Positions 1 through 5,125 of a DNA stretch of 12,754 nt are shown here, in pieces; the stretch's first letter is position 1, and every line of letters starts with the position of its first letter. Made by a program: the position numbers and the translations under genes. The notes beneath the pieces were generated by a model. It had not been told where the DNA came from. It saw only the letters and a program-made list of their open reading frames with translations, and searched no databases. The DNA is taken from contig JAQBZT010000051.1 in NCBI GenBank assembly GCA_027622355.1, positions 1 through 12,754 on the forward strand. Direction: 5' to 3'. Source of the stretch: a bacterium (GTDB lineage: Bacteria > UBA8248).

Positions 1-1
1 G

Positions 2-280
2 GCGACCCTCCGCGATCTGGCGGTCGGGGTCCGGGCGGAAACGCTGCACGAGGAGGTGGAGAAAGCCCTCCGCGAGGGGGGGGGCGACCTGCTTGAATCG
101 GTCCGCCTGTTCGATATTTATCAGGGCAAGGAGATGGCCGCCGCCGGGGAGAAAAGCCTTGCCTACTCTTTGGTTTTCCGGCTCCCGGCGCGCACCCTCA
201 CCGATGCCGAAGTGAATGCGGCCTTCTCCGACATCCTCTCCCTGCTCAAGGAGCGCCTCGGCGCCCGCCTTCGGGCTTGA
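2..280 (+). CDS. pheT: Phenylalanyl-tRNA synthetase beta subunit, C-terminal fragment
   Basis: The first 92 codons visible are the end of a gene that begins before the window. They match the C-terminal ferredoxin-fold anticodon-binding (FDX-ACB) domain of bacterial PheT. Seen directly: RDLAVGV near the start, then GGDLLESVRLFDIYQG, KSLAYSLVFR and a final RTLTDAEVNAAF helix before the stop, which is the classic order of this domain. In the alpha2-beta2 enzyme this domain contacts the tRNA-Phe anticodon stem while the alpha subunit charges the tRNA; it acts in the cytoplasm. A 5-bp hairpin (GCCCG at 263-267, CGGGC at 272-276) lies over the last codons and could help end transcription, but the T tract after it is poor. 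A new promoter begins ten bases after the stop, so the following division genes do not depend on pheT transcription. The assignment is secure; only the length is unknown. Confidence 0.93.
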   Translation, partial: ATLRDLAVGVRAETLHEEVEKALREGGGDLLESVRLFDIYQGKEMAAAGEKSLAYSLVFRLPARTLTDAEVNAAFSDILSLLKERLGARLRA

Positions 281-289
281 GCGGTTTCC

Positions 290-318
290 TTGACACCTCG
301 GCAGGTGATACCTAGAAT
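290..318 (+). promoter_or_regulatory. Sigma-70-type promoter for zapB-zapA
   Basis: A perfect -35 box TTGACA (290-295) is followed after exactly 17 bases by TAGAAT (313-318), a one-mismatch -10 box. Transcription would start near 325, giving a leader of about 48 bases before zapB. The spacer and the end of the -35 box hold a short inverted repeat, CACCT (294-298) and AGGTG (303-307) with 4 bases between, which could be an operator. The call rests on sequence match alone. Confidence 0.8.
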
Positions 319-372
319 TTCTCTTTAACGCCCTTTCATTTCTCTTCGCGCCCGACGGGAAAAGCGGCCACC

Positions 373-630
373 ATGGTCTTAGATAAGCTAGATGCGCTTG
401 AATCCTCCTTGTCCAAGGTTCTCGATGAACTCACCGAGCTTCGGCGCTCGCGCCAGGAGTTGGAGAGTCAGTTGGCCCAAGCCCGTTCGCAGGCGCAGTC
501 TGCGGAGGAGGGACTCCGTGGCCGGGAAAGTGAGTTGAACCGCCTCCGGGAAGAGAACAGCCGCCTGCAGCAGGAGCAGGGCGAGGTGCGTTCCCGGGTC
601 GAGCGGATTCTGAGCCATATTCCCGAGTAG
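373..630 (+). CDS. zapB: Small coiled-coil protein, ZapB-like cell-division factor
   Basis: An 85-residue acidic and basic helical protein with no globular core. Almost the whole length (about residues 5-80) reads as one coiled coil, with leucines at heptad spacing and runs rich in E, R, Q and S (for example LRRSRQELESQLAQ and LNRLREENSRLQQEQ). This matches the size and make-up of ZapB, which forms filaments at mid-cell and is tied to the FtsZ ring by ZapA. The next gene is zapA, 46 bases downstream, which is the main support for the name because coiled coils have little sequence identity. It is the first gene after the strong promoter at 290-318. The start codon has only a weak upstream purine stretch (ACGGGAAAAG). 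It could be another coiled-coil protein that merely sits beside zapA, so the symbol is an inference. Confidence 0.72.
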   Translation: MVLDKLDALESSLSKVLDELTELRRSRQELESQLAQARSQAQSAEEGLRGRESELNRLREENSRLQQEQGEVRSRVERILSHIPE

Positions 631-638
631 GATCCCCT

Positions 639-655
639 GGGCGCACCCAGCGCCC
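639..655 (+). promoter_or_regulatory. Hairpin in the zapB-zapA gap
   Basis: GGGCGC (639-644) and GCGCCC (650-655) form a perfect 6-bp stem with a 5-base loop, ending nine bases before the zapA ribosome-binding site. A shorter alternative stem, CTGGG/CCCAG (637-650), overlaps it. There is no T tract, so it is not a normal terminator. It could slow decay or tune the ratio of the two proteins; this is inference. Confidence 0.35.
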
Positions 656-676
656 CGAAATGGCGGAGGATGGGAA

Positions 677-961
677 ATGGATCAACAGGACCAACAGAAG
701 GTCGAGGTGGATATTTTCGGGCACATCTTGCGGCTCAAGAGCGATGCCGATCCGGAGTACGCCTCCCGTCTCGCGGCCTATGTGGACGAGCAGATCCGCA
801 AGGTCTCCCGCCAGAGCAACGATCCCATCAAGGTGGTGATCCTGGCCTCGATGAACATTGCCAACGAGGTTTTCGAGGAGCGGAGGAGCCGCGAGGCCGA
901 GGCTGCCGCTCTGGAGGAGCGCGCCAACCTACTGATTCAAAAGCTCGAACAGTCCCTCTAG
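677..961 (+). CDS. zapA: Cell division protein ZapA
   Basis: The 94-residue protein has the ZapA layout. An N-terminal beta-hairpin region carries VEVDIFGHILRLKSDADPEY (about residues 9-28), a helix contains YASRLAAYVDEQIRKV, then comes the conserved I-K-V-V-I-L-A-S-M-N-I-A-N-E segment (about 51-64), and a C-terminal coiled coil ends the protein. ZapA is a cytoplasmic dimer or tetramer that cross-links FtsZ filaments and recruits ZapB. The start at ATG 677 is fixed by GGAGGA (665-670) six bases upstream; an overlapping ATG at 670 is in another frame. It shares a transcript with the zapB-like gene. Downstream lie 6S RNA and fau, the same arrangement known from E. coli zapA-ssrS-ygfA. A hairpin terminator follows within ten bases of the stop. 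Confidence 0.93.
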   Translation: MDQQDQQKVEVDIFGHILRLKSDADPEYASRLAAYVDEQIRKVSRQSNDPIKVVILASMNIANEVFEERRSREAEAAALEERANLLIQKLEQSL

Positions 962-969
962 TTTTTTCT

Positions 970-990
970 GCCCCGTTTCGGGGCTTATTC
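970..990 (+). terminator. Intrinsic terminator after zapA
   Basis: GCCCCG (970-975), loop TTT, CGGGGC (979-984) form a perfect 6-bp stem followed by TTATTC, a broken T tract. It lies nine bases after the zapA stop and before the separate 6S RNA promoter, so it plausibly ends the zapB-zapA transcript. Confidence 0.62.
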
Positions 991-1015
991 TGTGTATCTA
1001 AAAAAGATGCTTTGG

Positions 1016-1024
1016 TGGCATAAT
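1016..1024 (+). promoter_or_regulatory. Extended -10 promoter of 6S RNA
   Basis: TG (1016-1017), one base, then CATAAT (1019-1024) make an extended -10 element. No good -35 box is present at 16-18 bases upstream, as is usual for extended -10 promoters. The expected start near 1031 sits just before the 6S RNA body. Confidence 0.55.
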
Positions 1025-1030
1025 AGGAGC

Positions 1031-1215
1031 CAGCGGTAGGATTTTGCCCTGCGGTGTGCGTGATGCAGTTATGCATCTTGACCCAGTACCAATAAAACGG
1101 GAGTTCTTCCCCGCGGTGGTGAGCCACTCTGCTTTGTGGGGATCGGCCTGAAGCTGCGGAATGGACGCCCACCTGGCGAAAGCTGGGTACATATGCTCTC
1201 TGCACACGGCATTAA
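1031..1215 (+). ncRNA. ssrS: 6S RNA
   Basis: The non-coding gap between zapA and fau is the standard home of 6S RNA, and the sequence fits. The motif CCGCGGTGGTGAGC at 1111-1124 closely matches the same part of E. coli 6S RNA (CCGCGGTTGGTGAGC). Closing stem: TGCGGTGTGC (1050-1059) against GCACACGGCA (1202-1211), with one mismatch. Further in, CCCAG (1082-1086) can pair with CTGGG (1183-1187), or the latter can form a local hairpin with CCCACCT at the 3' side of the open bubble. The terminal arm is closed by CCGC (1111-1114) and GCGG (1156-1159). The family mimics an open promoter, binds sigma-70 RNA polymerase and is released by copying a short product RNA. Ends are approximate: 1031 comes from the promoter, and the 3' end could extend to about 1226 through a small AAAGC/GCTTT stem followed by T residues. 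Confidence 0.85.
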
Positions 1216-1234
1216 AGCGGGGCTTTTTAGTTGT

Positions 1235-1275
1235 TCCTCCGGTCCTTGTCTCGATGAGAGGCAGGGACCGGAGGA
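1235..1275 (+). repeat. Long inverted repeat in the fau leader
   Basis: TCCTCCGGTCC (1235-1245) is repeated exactly in reverse complement at 1265-1275 (GGACCGGAGGA), giving an 11-bp perfect stem; part of the 19-base interior (TCTC with GAGA) can pair further. No T tract follows. It lies 20-odd bases after 6S RNA and about 43 bases before the fau start. A GGCAG in its 3' half (1260-1264) could instead pair with CTGCC at 1285-1289, so two exclusive folds are possible. Role unknown: a processing site, a block to read-through from 6S RNA, or leader control of fau are all open. Confidence 0.6.
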
Positions 1276-1318
1276 CGGCGCTCTCTGCCCGTAGGGGGCG
1301 AGGCCGCGGAGGCGGAAC

Positions 1319-1945
1319 TTGAAGGACGCCTCGAGGGCGGACCCCGGCGAGGAGAAAGAGGCTTGGCGCCGCAGGATGCGGGAGCTTCGCGAGTCTCTTT
1401 CCCCGGAACGGCATGAAATCCTGAGCCAGTGCCTGTGCCGGCGGCTGGATGTGCTTCTCGCCAGTCTCAATGTCCGCAGAGTGGGAGTGTACTGGGCGGT
1501 CAGGGGTGAAGCCGATCTTTCCTCCTTGTGGAAAGGGGTTTCCTCTGCCGGGCGGGTGTATTTTTTCCCCCGTGTATCGGGAGACAGCCTCACCTTTCAC
1601 CGGGTGCGGGACCCTCGTCAGGAACTCCGGCCAGATGCCTTTGGCATTCCCGCCCCGCCGGACGATGCTCCTCCTTCAGATCCTTCCGCGCTAGATGCTG
1701 TGGTGGCCCCGGGCCTGGCCTTCGATCTGTTTGGCGGTCGGCTGGGCCAAGGGGCGGGCTTCTACGACCGCTTTTTGGGGGGGCTGAATGCGCCGCCGGC
1801 CATGATTGGGGTGGGCTTTGGCTTTCAGCTCACCTGGGGTGAAAGACTCCCCCTGCACGCCGGGGATGTCTTGATGAACTGGGTGCTTACTGACCGGGAG
1901 GCGGTTCGGTGCCTGCCGTTTACATACTCTAGGAGTGAGAAATGA
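1319..1945 (+). CDS. fau: 5-formyltetrahydrofolate cyclo-ligase
   Basis: The enzyme (also methenyltetrahydrofolate synthetase, YgfA) converts 5-formyl-THF to 5,10-methenyl-THF using ATP, returning this stored folate to one-carbon metabolism in the cytoplasm. The 208 residues match the family in size. Seen: an N-terminal basic helix with WRRRMRELRESLSPERH, a central VGVYWAVRGEADLSSL segment, FHRVRDPRQELRPDAFGIPAP (about 95-115), and the signature GRLGQGAGFYDRFL (about 140-153), equivalent to the usual glycine-rich G-x-R-L-G-x-G-x-G-x-Y-D-R substrate loop. The start is TTG at 1319, supported by GGAGG (1308-1312) six bases upstream; the first internal ATG (1376) would remove part of the N-terminal helix. 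The stop overlaps the rny start by four bases (ATGA). Its place after zapA and 6S RNA is as in E. coli. Confidence 0.92.
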   Translation: MKDASRADPGEEKEAWRRRMRELRESLSPERHEILSQCLCRRLDVLLASLNVRRVGVYWAVRGEADLSSLWKGVSSAGRVYFFPRVSGDSLTFHRVRDPRQELRPDAFGIPAPPDDAPPSDPSALDAVVAPGLAFDLFGGRLGQGAGFYDRFLGGLNAPPAMIGVGFGFQLTWGERLPLHAGDVLMNWVLTDREAVRCLPFTYSRSEK

Positions 1946-3525
1946 CGACGATGCTATTGCTCGGGCTTGTCGCGGCGGCGTTGGGTGCTGCGGCCGGTTC
2001 GATGGTTGTGATGATTTTGGGCCGGAAGAAATCCGAAGGCGAGATCGAGAGAGCCCGGGGCGAGTTTGAAGAACGGGTCCGCCAGCTCGAGGCTTCTTCC
2101 GGAAAAGAGGTCGAGCGGCGGATTCGCGAGGCCGAGCTCAGCCACAAGGACGAGATGCTTCGCCACCGCGAGGAGGTTGAGCGCCAGAACCAGTCCCGTG
2201 TGGATGAGATCCAGAAGATCGAAGAGCGCCTCCTCCAGCGCGAGGAGACGCTCGATAAGCGGCGCCAGAGCCTCGATACGAAGGAACTTTCGGTCGAGCG
2301 CCGCGAGGGGGAGCTCTCCCTCCGGGCGGAGAACGTTCGCCAGGAGGAGAGCCGCATCAAGGAGCTGCAGTCACAGGAGCTGCGCAAGCTCGAGGAAATC
2401 GCCGGGATGAGCGCCGAGACGGCGAAGCATGAGCTCAAGGAGCGCTTCATGGAAGAGTCGCGGTTGGACATCGCGGCCGATGTGCAGCGGATGGAGAAGA
2501 AAGCGAAGGAAAACGTCGAGCGCGACGCCCGGCAGATGGTGGCGCTCTCGGTGGAGCGTTATGCCTCCGAGCACGTGGCCGAATCCACCGTCAGCGTCGT
2601 GGCTCTGCCCAGCGACGAGATGAAGGGCCGGATCATCGGCCGCGAGGGGCGGAACATCCGCGCCCTGGAGATGGCCACGGGGGTGGACATTATCATTGAC
2701 GACACCCCCGAGGCGGTAGTCGTTTCGGGCTTCGACAAGGTGCGCCGCGAGACGGCCCGCCTCGCCCTCGAAGCGCTCGTTCAGGACGGCCGCATTCATC
2801 CGGGCCGCATCGAGGAAGTCGTCAGGAAGACCAAGAGCGAGCTCGATGCGCGGATCAAGGAGGCCGGCGAGCAGGCCGCCTTCGAGCTGGGCCTGGAGGG
2901 AATGATTCATCCCGACCTGATTTTTCTCCTCGGCAGGATGCGCTACCGCACCAGCTACAGCCAGAACGTTCTCAAGCACTCGATCGAGGTGGCCCACTTG
3001 TGCGGCATGATGGCCTCCGAGCTGAGGATGGACAACACCTTGGCGAAGCGCGCCGGGCTTCTCCACGACATCGGCAAGGCGGCCACCCACGAGATTGAGG
3101 GTTCCCACGTCCAGATCGGCTACGATCTCGCACGGAAATACAACGAGCCTCCCGAGGTGCTGAACGCCATTCTCTCCCACCATGAGGACGAGGAGCCCAA
3201 CTGCATCGAATCGCTCCTCGTCAAGGCTTCCGATACGCTTTCGGCCGCCCGCCCCGGCGCCCGGCGCGAGATGGTCGAAAGCTACATCAAGCGCCTCGAG
3301 GCGCTCGAGAAGATCGGAGAGTCCTTCAAGGGGGTCGAGAAGTGCTTTGCGATTCAGGCGGGCCGCGAGATTCGCGTGGCCGTCTTGCCCGATGAGATCA
3401 GCGATGCGCAGGCCACCTTCCTGGCGCGTGATATCGCCAAGCGGATCGAGACCGAGCGTACCTATCCCGGGGAAATCCTGGTGACGGTCATCCGGGAGAC
3501 GCGCCACACGGCGACGGCGCGCTGA
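1942..3525 (+). CDS. rny: Ribonuclease Y
   Basis: RNase Y is a membrane-anchored endoribonuclease that starts mRNA decay. The 527-residue protein has every expected part: one N-terminal membrane helix (about residues 3-26), a long charged coiled coil (about 30-200), a KH RNA-binding domain with the GRIIGREGRNIRALE loop beginning near 229, and an HD metal-dependent phosphohydrolase domain. His346 in LKHSIEVAHL and the catalytic His375-Asp376 pair in LLHDIGKA are intact, as is the later SHHED. Usual family length is about 510-530. ATG 1942 has AGGAG (1931-1935) six bases upstream and overlaps the fau stop (ATGA), so the two are likely translationally coupled. The phosphodiesterase gene follows after six bases, the same rny-ymdB pairing seen in Bacillus subtilis. 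Whether an RNase E also exists in this organism cannot be told from the window. Confidence 0.97.
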   Translation: MTTMLLLGLVAAALGAAAGSMVVMILGRKKSEGEIERARGEFEERVRQLEASSGKEVERRIREAELSHKDEMLRHREEVERQNQSRVDEIQKIEERLLQREETLDKRRQSLDTKELSVERREGELSLRAENVRQEESRIKELQSQELRKLEEIAGMSAETAKHELKERFMEESRLDIAADVQRMEKKAKENVERDARQMVALSVERYASEHVAESTVSVVALPSDEMKGRIIGREGRNIRALEMATGVDIIIDDTPEAVVVSGFDKVRRETARLALEALVQDGRIHPGRIEEVVRKTKSELDARIKEAGEQAAFELGLEGMIHPDLIFLLGRMRYRTSYSQNVLKHSIEVAHLCGMMASELRMDNTLAKRAGLLHDIGKAATHEIEGSHVQIGYDLARKYNEPPEVLNAILSHHEDEEPNCIESLLVKASDTLSAARPGARREMVESYIKRLEALEKIGESFKGVEKCFAIQAGREIRVAVLPDEISDAQATFLARDIAKRIETERTYPGEILVTVIRETRHTATAR

Positions 3526-3531
3526 TCTGCC

Positions 3532-4332
3532 TTGAAAATTCTCTTTGTCGGAGACGTCAACGGACGGCCGGGCCGCCGGGTGGTGAAGAACCATCTCCCC
3601 GGCCTGATTGAGAAACACGCGGCCGATCTCTGCATCCTCAACGGCGAGAACGCCGCCGGCGGGTTCGGCATCAGCGAGGAGAACGTCGAGGAATTTTTCT
3701 CGGCGGGCGCCGACGTCATCACCACCGGAAATCACATCTGGAACCGCAGGGAAGCCTCCGAGCTCCTCTCGCGGGAGGTGCGCCTCCTGCGGCCCGCCAA
3801 TTACCCCGACGGAACCCCCGGCCGGGGGCTGTTCGTGGCCGAAACCGCCTCGGGACCGGTGGCAGTCGTCAATCTCATGGGCCGGGTGTTCATGCCGCCC
3901 GTCAACTGTCCTTTCCGCGAGGCCGACCATATCCTCGAGGCGCTGGCGCCGGAGGTCCGCATCGTTTTCATCGATCTGCACGCCGAGGCGACGAGCGAAA
4001 AAGTGGCCATGGGATGGTACCTCGACGGCCGGGTGAGCGCCCTCATCGGCACGCACACCCATGTCCAAACCGCGGATGAGCGCGTCCTGCCGAAAGGATG
4101 CGCCTATCTCTCCGATGCGGGAATGACGGGACCGGCCGATTCGGTGATCGGCATCAAGGCCCAGCTTGCCCTCAAGCGGTTCCTCAGCGGGGTGCCGCAC
4201 CGCTTCGAGGTGGCCACGGGCCCCGCCCAGTTCAATGGCGCGGTGATGGAAGTTGACGAGACATCGGGCCGGGCCCTCTCCATCGAGCGGATTGCCTTTC
4301 GCGAGGAGAGCGCGGAGGAAAGCGCTTCCTAG
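3532..4332 (+). CDS. ymdB: YmdB-type metallophosphoesterase (TIGR00282 family)
   Basis: A 266-residue calcineurin-like phosphoesterase of the YmdB family. B. subtilis YmdB hydrolyses 2',3'-cyclic nucleotides and affects biofilm and motility choice; the gene neighbours rny there too. The expected metal ligands are visible and fall at the positions typical of the family: Asp8 (VGDVNGRPGRR), Glu39-Asn40 (LNGENAAGG), Asn67-His68 (TTGNHIWN), His150 (IDLHAEATSEK), and His175 and His177 (GTHTHVQTADE). The start is taken as TTG 3532 because the family begins MKILFVGD directly at that codon; no good ribosome-binding site precedes it, and the 6-base gap after rny suggests coupled re-initiation. The stop overlaps the stop of the opposing Lon-N gene inside a shared CTAG. 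The true substrate here is unproven; products of RNase Y or cyclic dinucleotides are possible. The B. subtilis name is used by homology and should not be confused with the unrelated E. coli ymdB. Confidence 0.9.
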   Translation: MKILFVGDVNGRPGRRVVKNHLPGLIEKHAADLCILNGENAAGGFGISEENVEEFFSAGADVITTGNHIWNRREASELLSREVRLLRPANYPDGTPGRGLFVAETASGPVAVVNLMGRVFMPPVNCPFREADHILEALAPEVRIVFIDLHAEATSEKVAMGWYLDGRVSALIGTHTHVQTADERVLPKGCAYLSDAGMTGPADSVIGIKAQLALKRFLSGVPHRFEVATGPAQFNGAVMEVDETSGRALSIERIAFREESAEESAS

Positions 4333-4940
4333 GGGTGTCCGTTTCTCTCGGCCTTGTACTGTTCGCGGACAATTTCCTCCCGGCGATGTTCGAGATTTTT
4401 CAGCTCGCCGATGAGGAACTGGAAGCGCTCGGTGAGGGAAGCGATCTCGAGGAAGGTCTGCTTTCTCTCGAGCGGCATTTCAATGGCCGCCCCGATGATG
4501 AAAGACAAGCGCGTCGGATGGTTCCGAATCTCATCCGGAATCTGGAGGATTTTCTTTTTTTTTTCGGCGAACAGTTCGAGAAGCTCCGCTATCAGATCGG
4601 GAGCGGGCGGCGCCCCGGCGTCGTCCTCCAGAAATTCCACCTCTCCGAAGGGGTAGGCGCGATCCTCTGTGGTGCTCAGGATTCGAAAGCGCCGATCGCC
4701 CTGCACCAGGATGTTCATCTTGCCGTCGGGATATTTCTCGATGACCTGAACGATCTTGGCCGTACAGCCCACATTTCGAAGGCCCCGCGCGTCGGCCAGG
4801 GTGATCCCGAAGGGAAAATCCCCATCAATGCACTCGCGGATCATGAGTTTGTAGCGCTCCTCGAATATGTGGAGGGGCAGCGGCTCCCCCGGGAGAAGCA
4901 CCACCTGGAGCGGAAAGAGGCGCATGGATTGAGAGGACAT
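4329..4940 (-). CDS. Stand-alone Lon N-terminal-domain protein
   Basis: A 203-residue protein consisting of a Lon substrate-binding (LON/PUA-like) domain and a helical tail, with no AAA+ or protease part. Seen: LFPLQVVLLPGEPLPLHIFEERYKLMI (about residues 8-34), FGITLAD, VGCTAKIVQV, DGKMNILVQGDRRFRIL and PFGEVEFLED, in the order found in Lon N-domains, then a helical region ending in a basic, charged tail (about 160-203). In Lon this domain recognises substrates; the role of the stand-alone form is not settled. It is transcribed divergently from the mutase and convergently to the phosphodiesterase gene. A promoter match places the transcript start on the A of the start codon, and no ribosome-binding site is at normal distance, so the message may be leaderless. 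ATG 4925 is an alternative start, also without one. A run of ten A on the coding strand (4555-4564) encodes EKKKK and is unusual in such GC-rich DNA. Confidence 0.88.
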   Translation of the reverse strand: MSSQSMRLFPLQVVLLPGEPLPLHIFEERYKLMIRECIDGDFPFGITLADARGLRNVGCTAKIVQVIEKYPDGKMNILVQGDRRFRILSTTEDRAYPFGEVEFLEDDAGAPPAPDLIAELLELFAEKKKKILQIPDEIRNHPTRLSFIIGAAIEMPLERKQTFLEIASLTERFQFLIGELKNLEHRREEIVREQYKAERNGHP

Positions 4941-4946
4941 ACCGGA

Positions 4947-4974
4947 ATCATACCGTGAACTCCTTATGTTTCAA
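4947..4974 (-). promoter_or_regulatory. Promoter of the Lon-N gene, likely leaderless
   Basis: On the minus strand TTGAAA (4974-4969) and TATGAT (4952-4947) are separated by 16 bases. Six bases after the -10 box comes the ATG at 4940, so the predicted start of transcription is the first base of the start codon. An AAGGAG lies inside the spacer and is too far upstream (17 bases) to serve this start. Confidence 0.5.
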
Positions 4975-5111
4975 ATGCTCCGGGGAAAACGCTTTGCCGG
5001 GTAAGCTGGCGGCGGATGTTGGGGGTATGGTATTTTTCAAGGGCACTCCCACAGTTCCGGCCCCGAGATCGACTGCGCGCCTGCTTTTCTTCTTCGGCGG
5101 CGCGCCCGTGC

Positions 5112-5120
5112 AGGAGGTGA
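5112..5120 (+). promoter_or_regulatory. Shine-Dalgarno site fixing the mutase start at TTG 5126
   Basis: AGGAGGTGA is a full match to the 16S rRNA anti-Shine-Dalgarno complement, with five bases between it and TTG 5126. It lies inside the longer open frame that begins at GTG 4955 and argues that the true start is the TTG, not the upstream GTG or ATG 5027. Confidence 0.75.
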
Positions 5121-5125
5121 GCCGC

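Noticed and set aside
367..376. GCCACCATGG around the zapB start, a perfect eukaryotic Kozak sequence
   Set aside because: The gene is bacterial in setting, with a bacterial promoter and division partner; a ten-base coincidence, not evidence of a vector or eukaryotic DNA.
998..1600. Minus-strand frames of 174-200 codons across the zapA-fau gap
   Set aside because: They run through the 6S RNA and the start of fau, have no ribosome-binding site or family likeness, and would conflict with the RNA structure.
2371..4200. 609-codon open frame on the minus strand opposite rny and the phosphodiesterase gene
   Set aside because: Both plus-strand genes are unmistakable with intact motifs. The antisense frame is His, Gly, Arg and Leu-rich without any recognisable domain, the usual mirror of GC-rich codon bias.
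4335..4958. 207-codon plus-strand frame over the Lon-N gene
   Set aside because: The opposite strand encodes a clear Lon N-domain; this frame is its mirror.
4955..5125. N-terminal extension of the mutase from GTG 4955
   Set aside because: The peptide is unlike mutases, and an ideal ribosome-binding site inside it points to TTG 5126.
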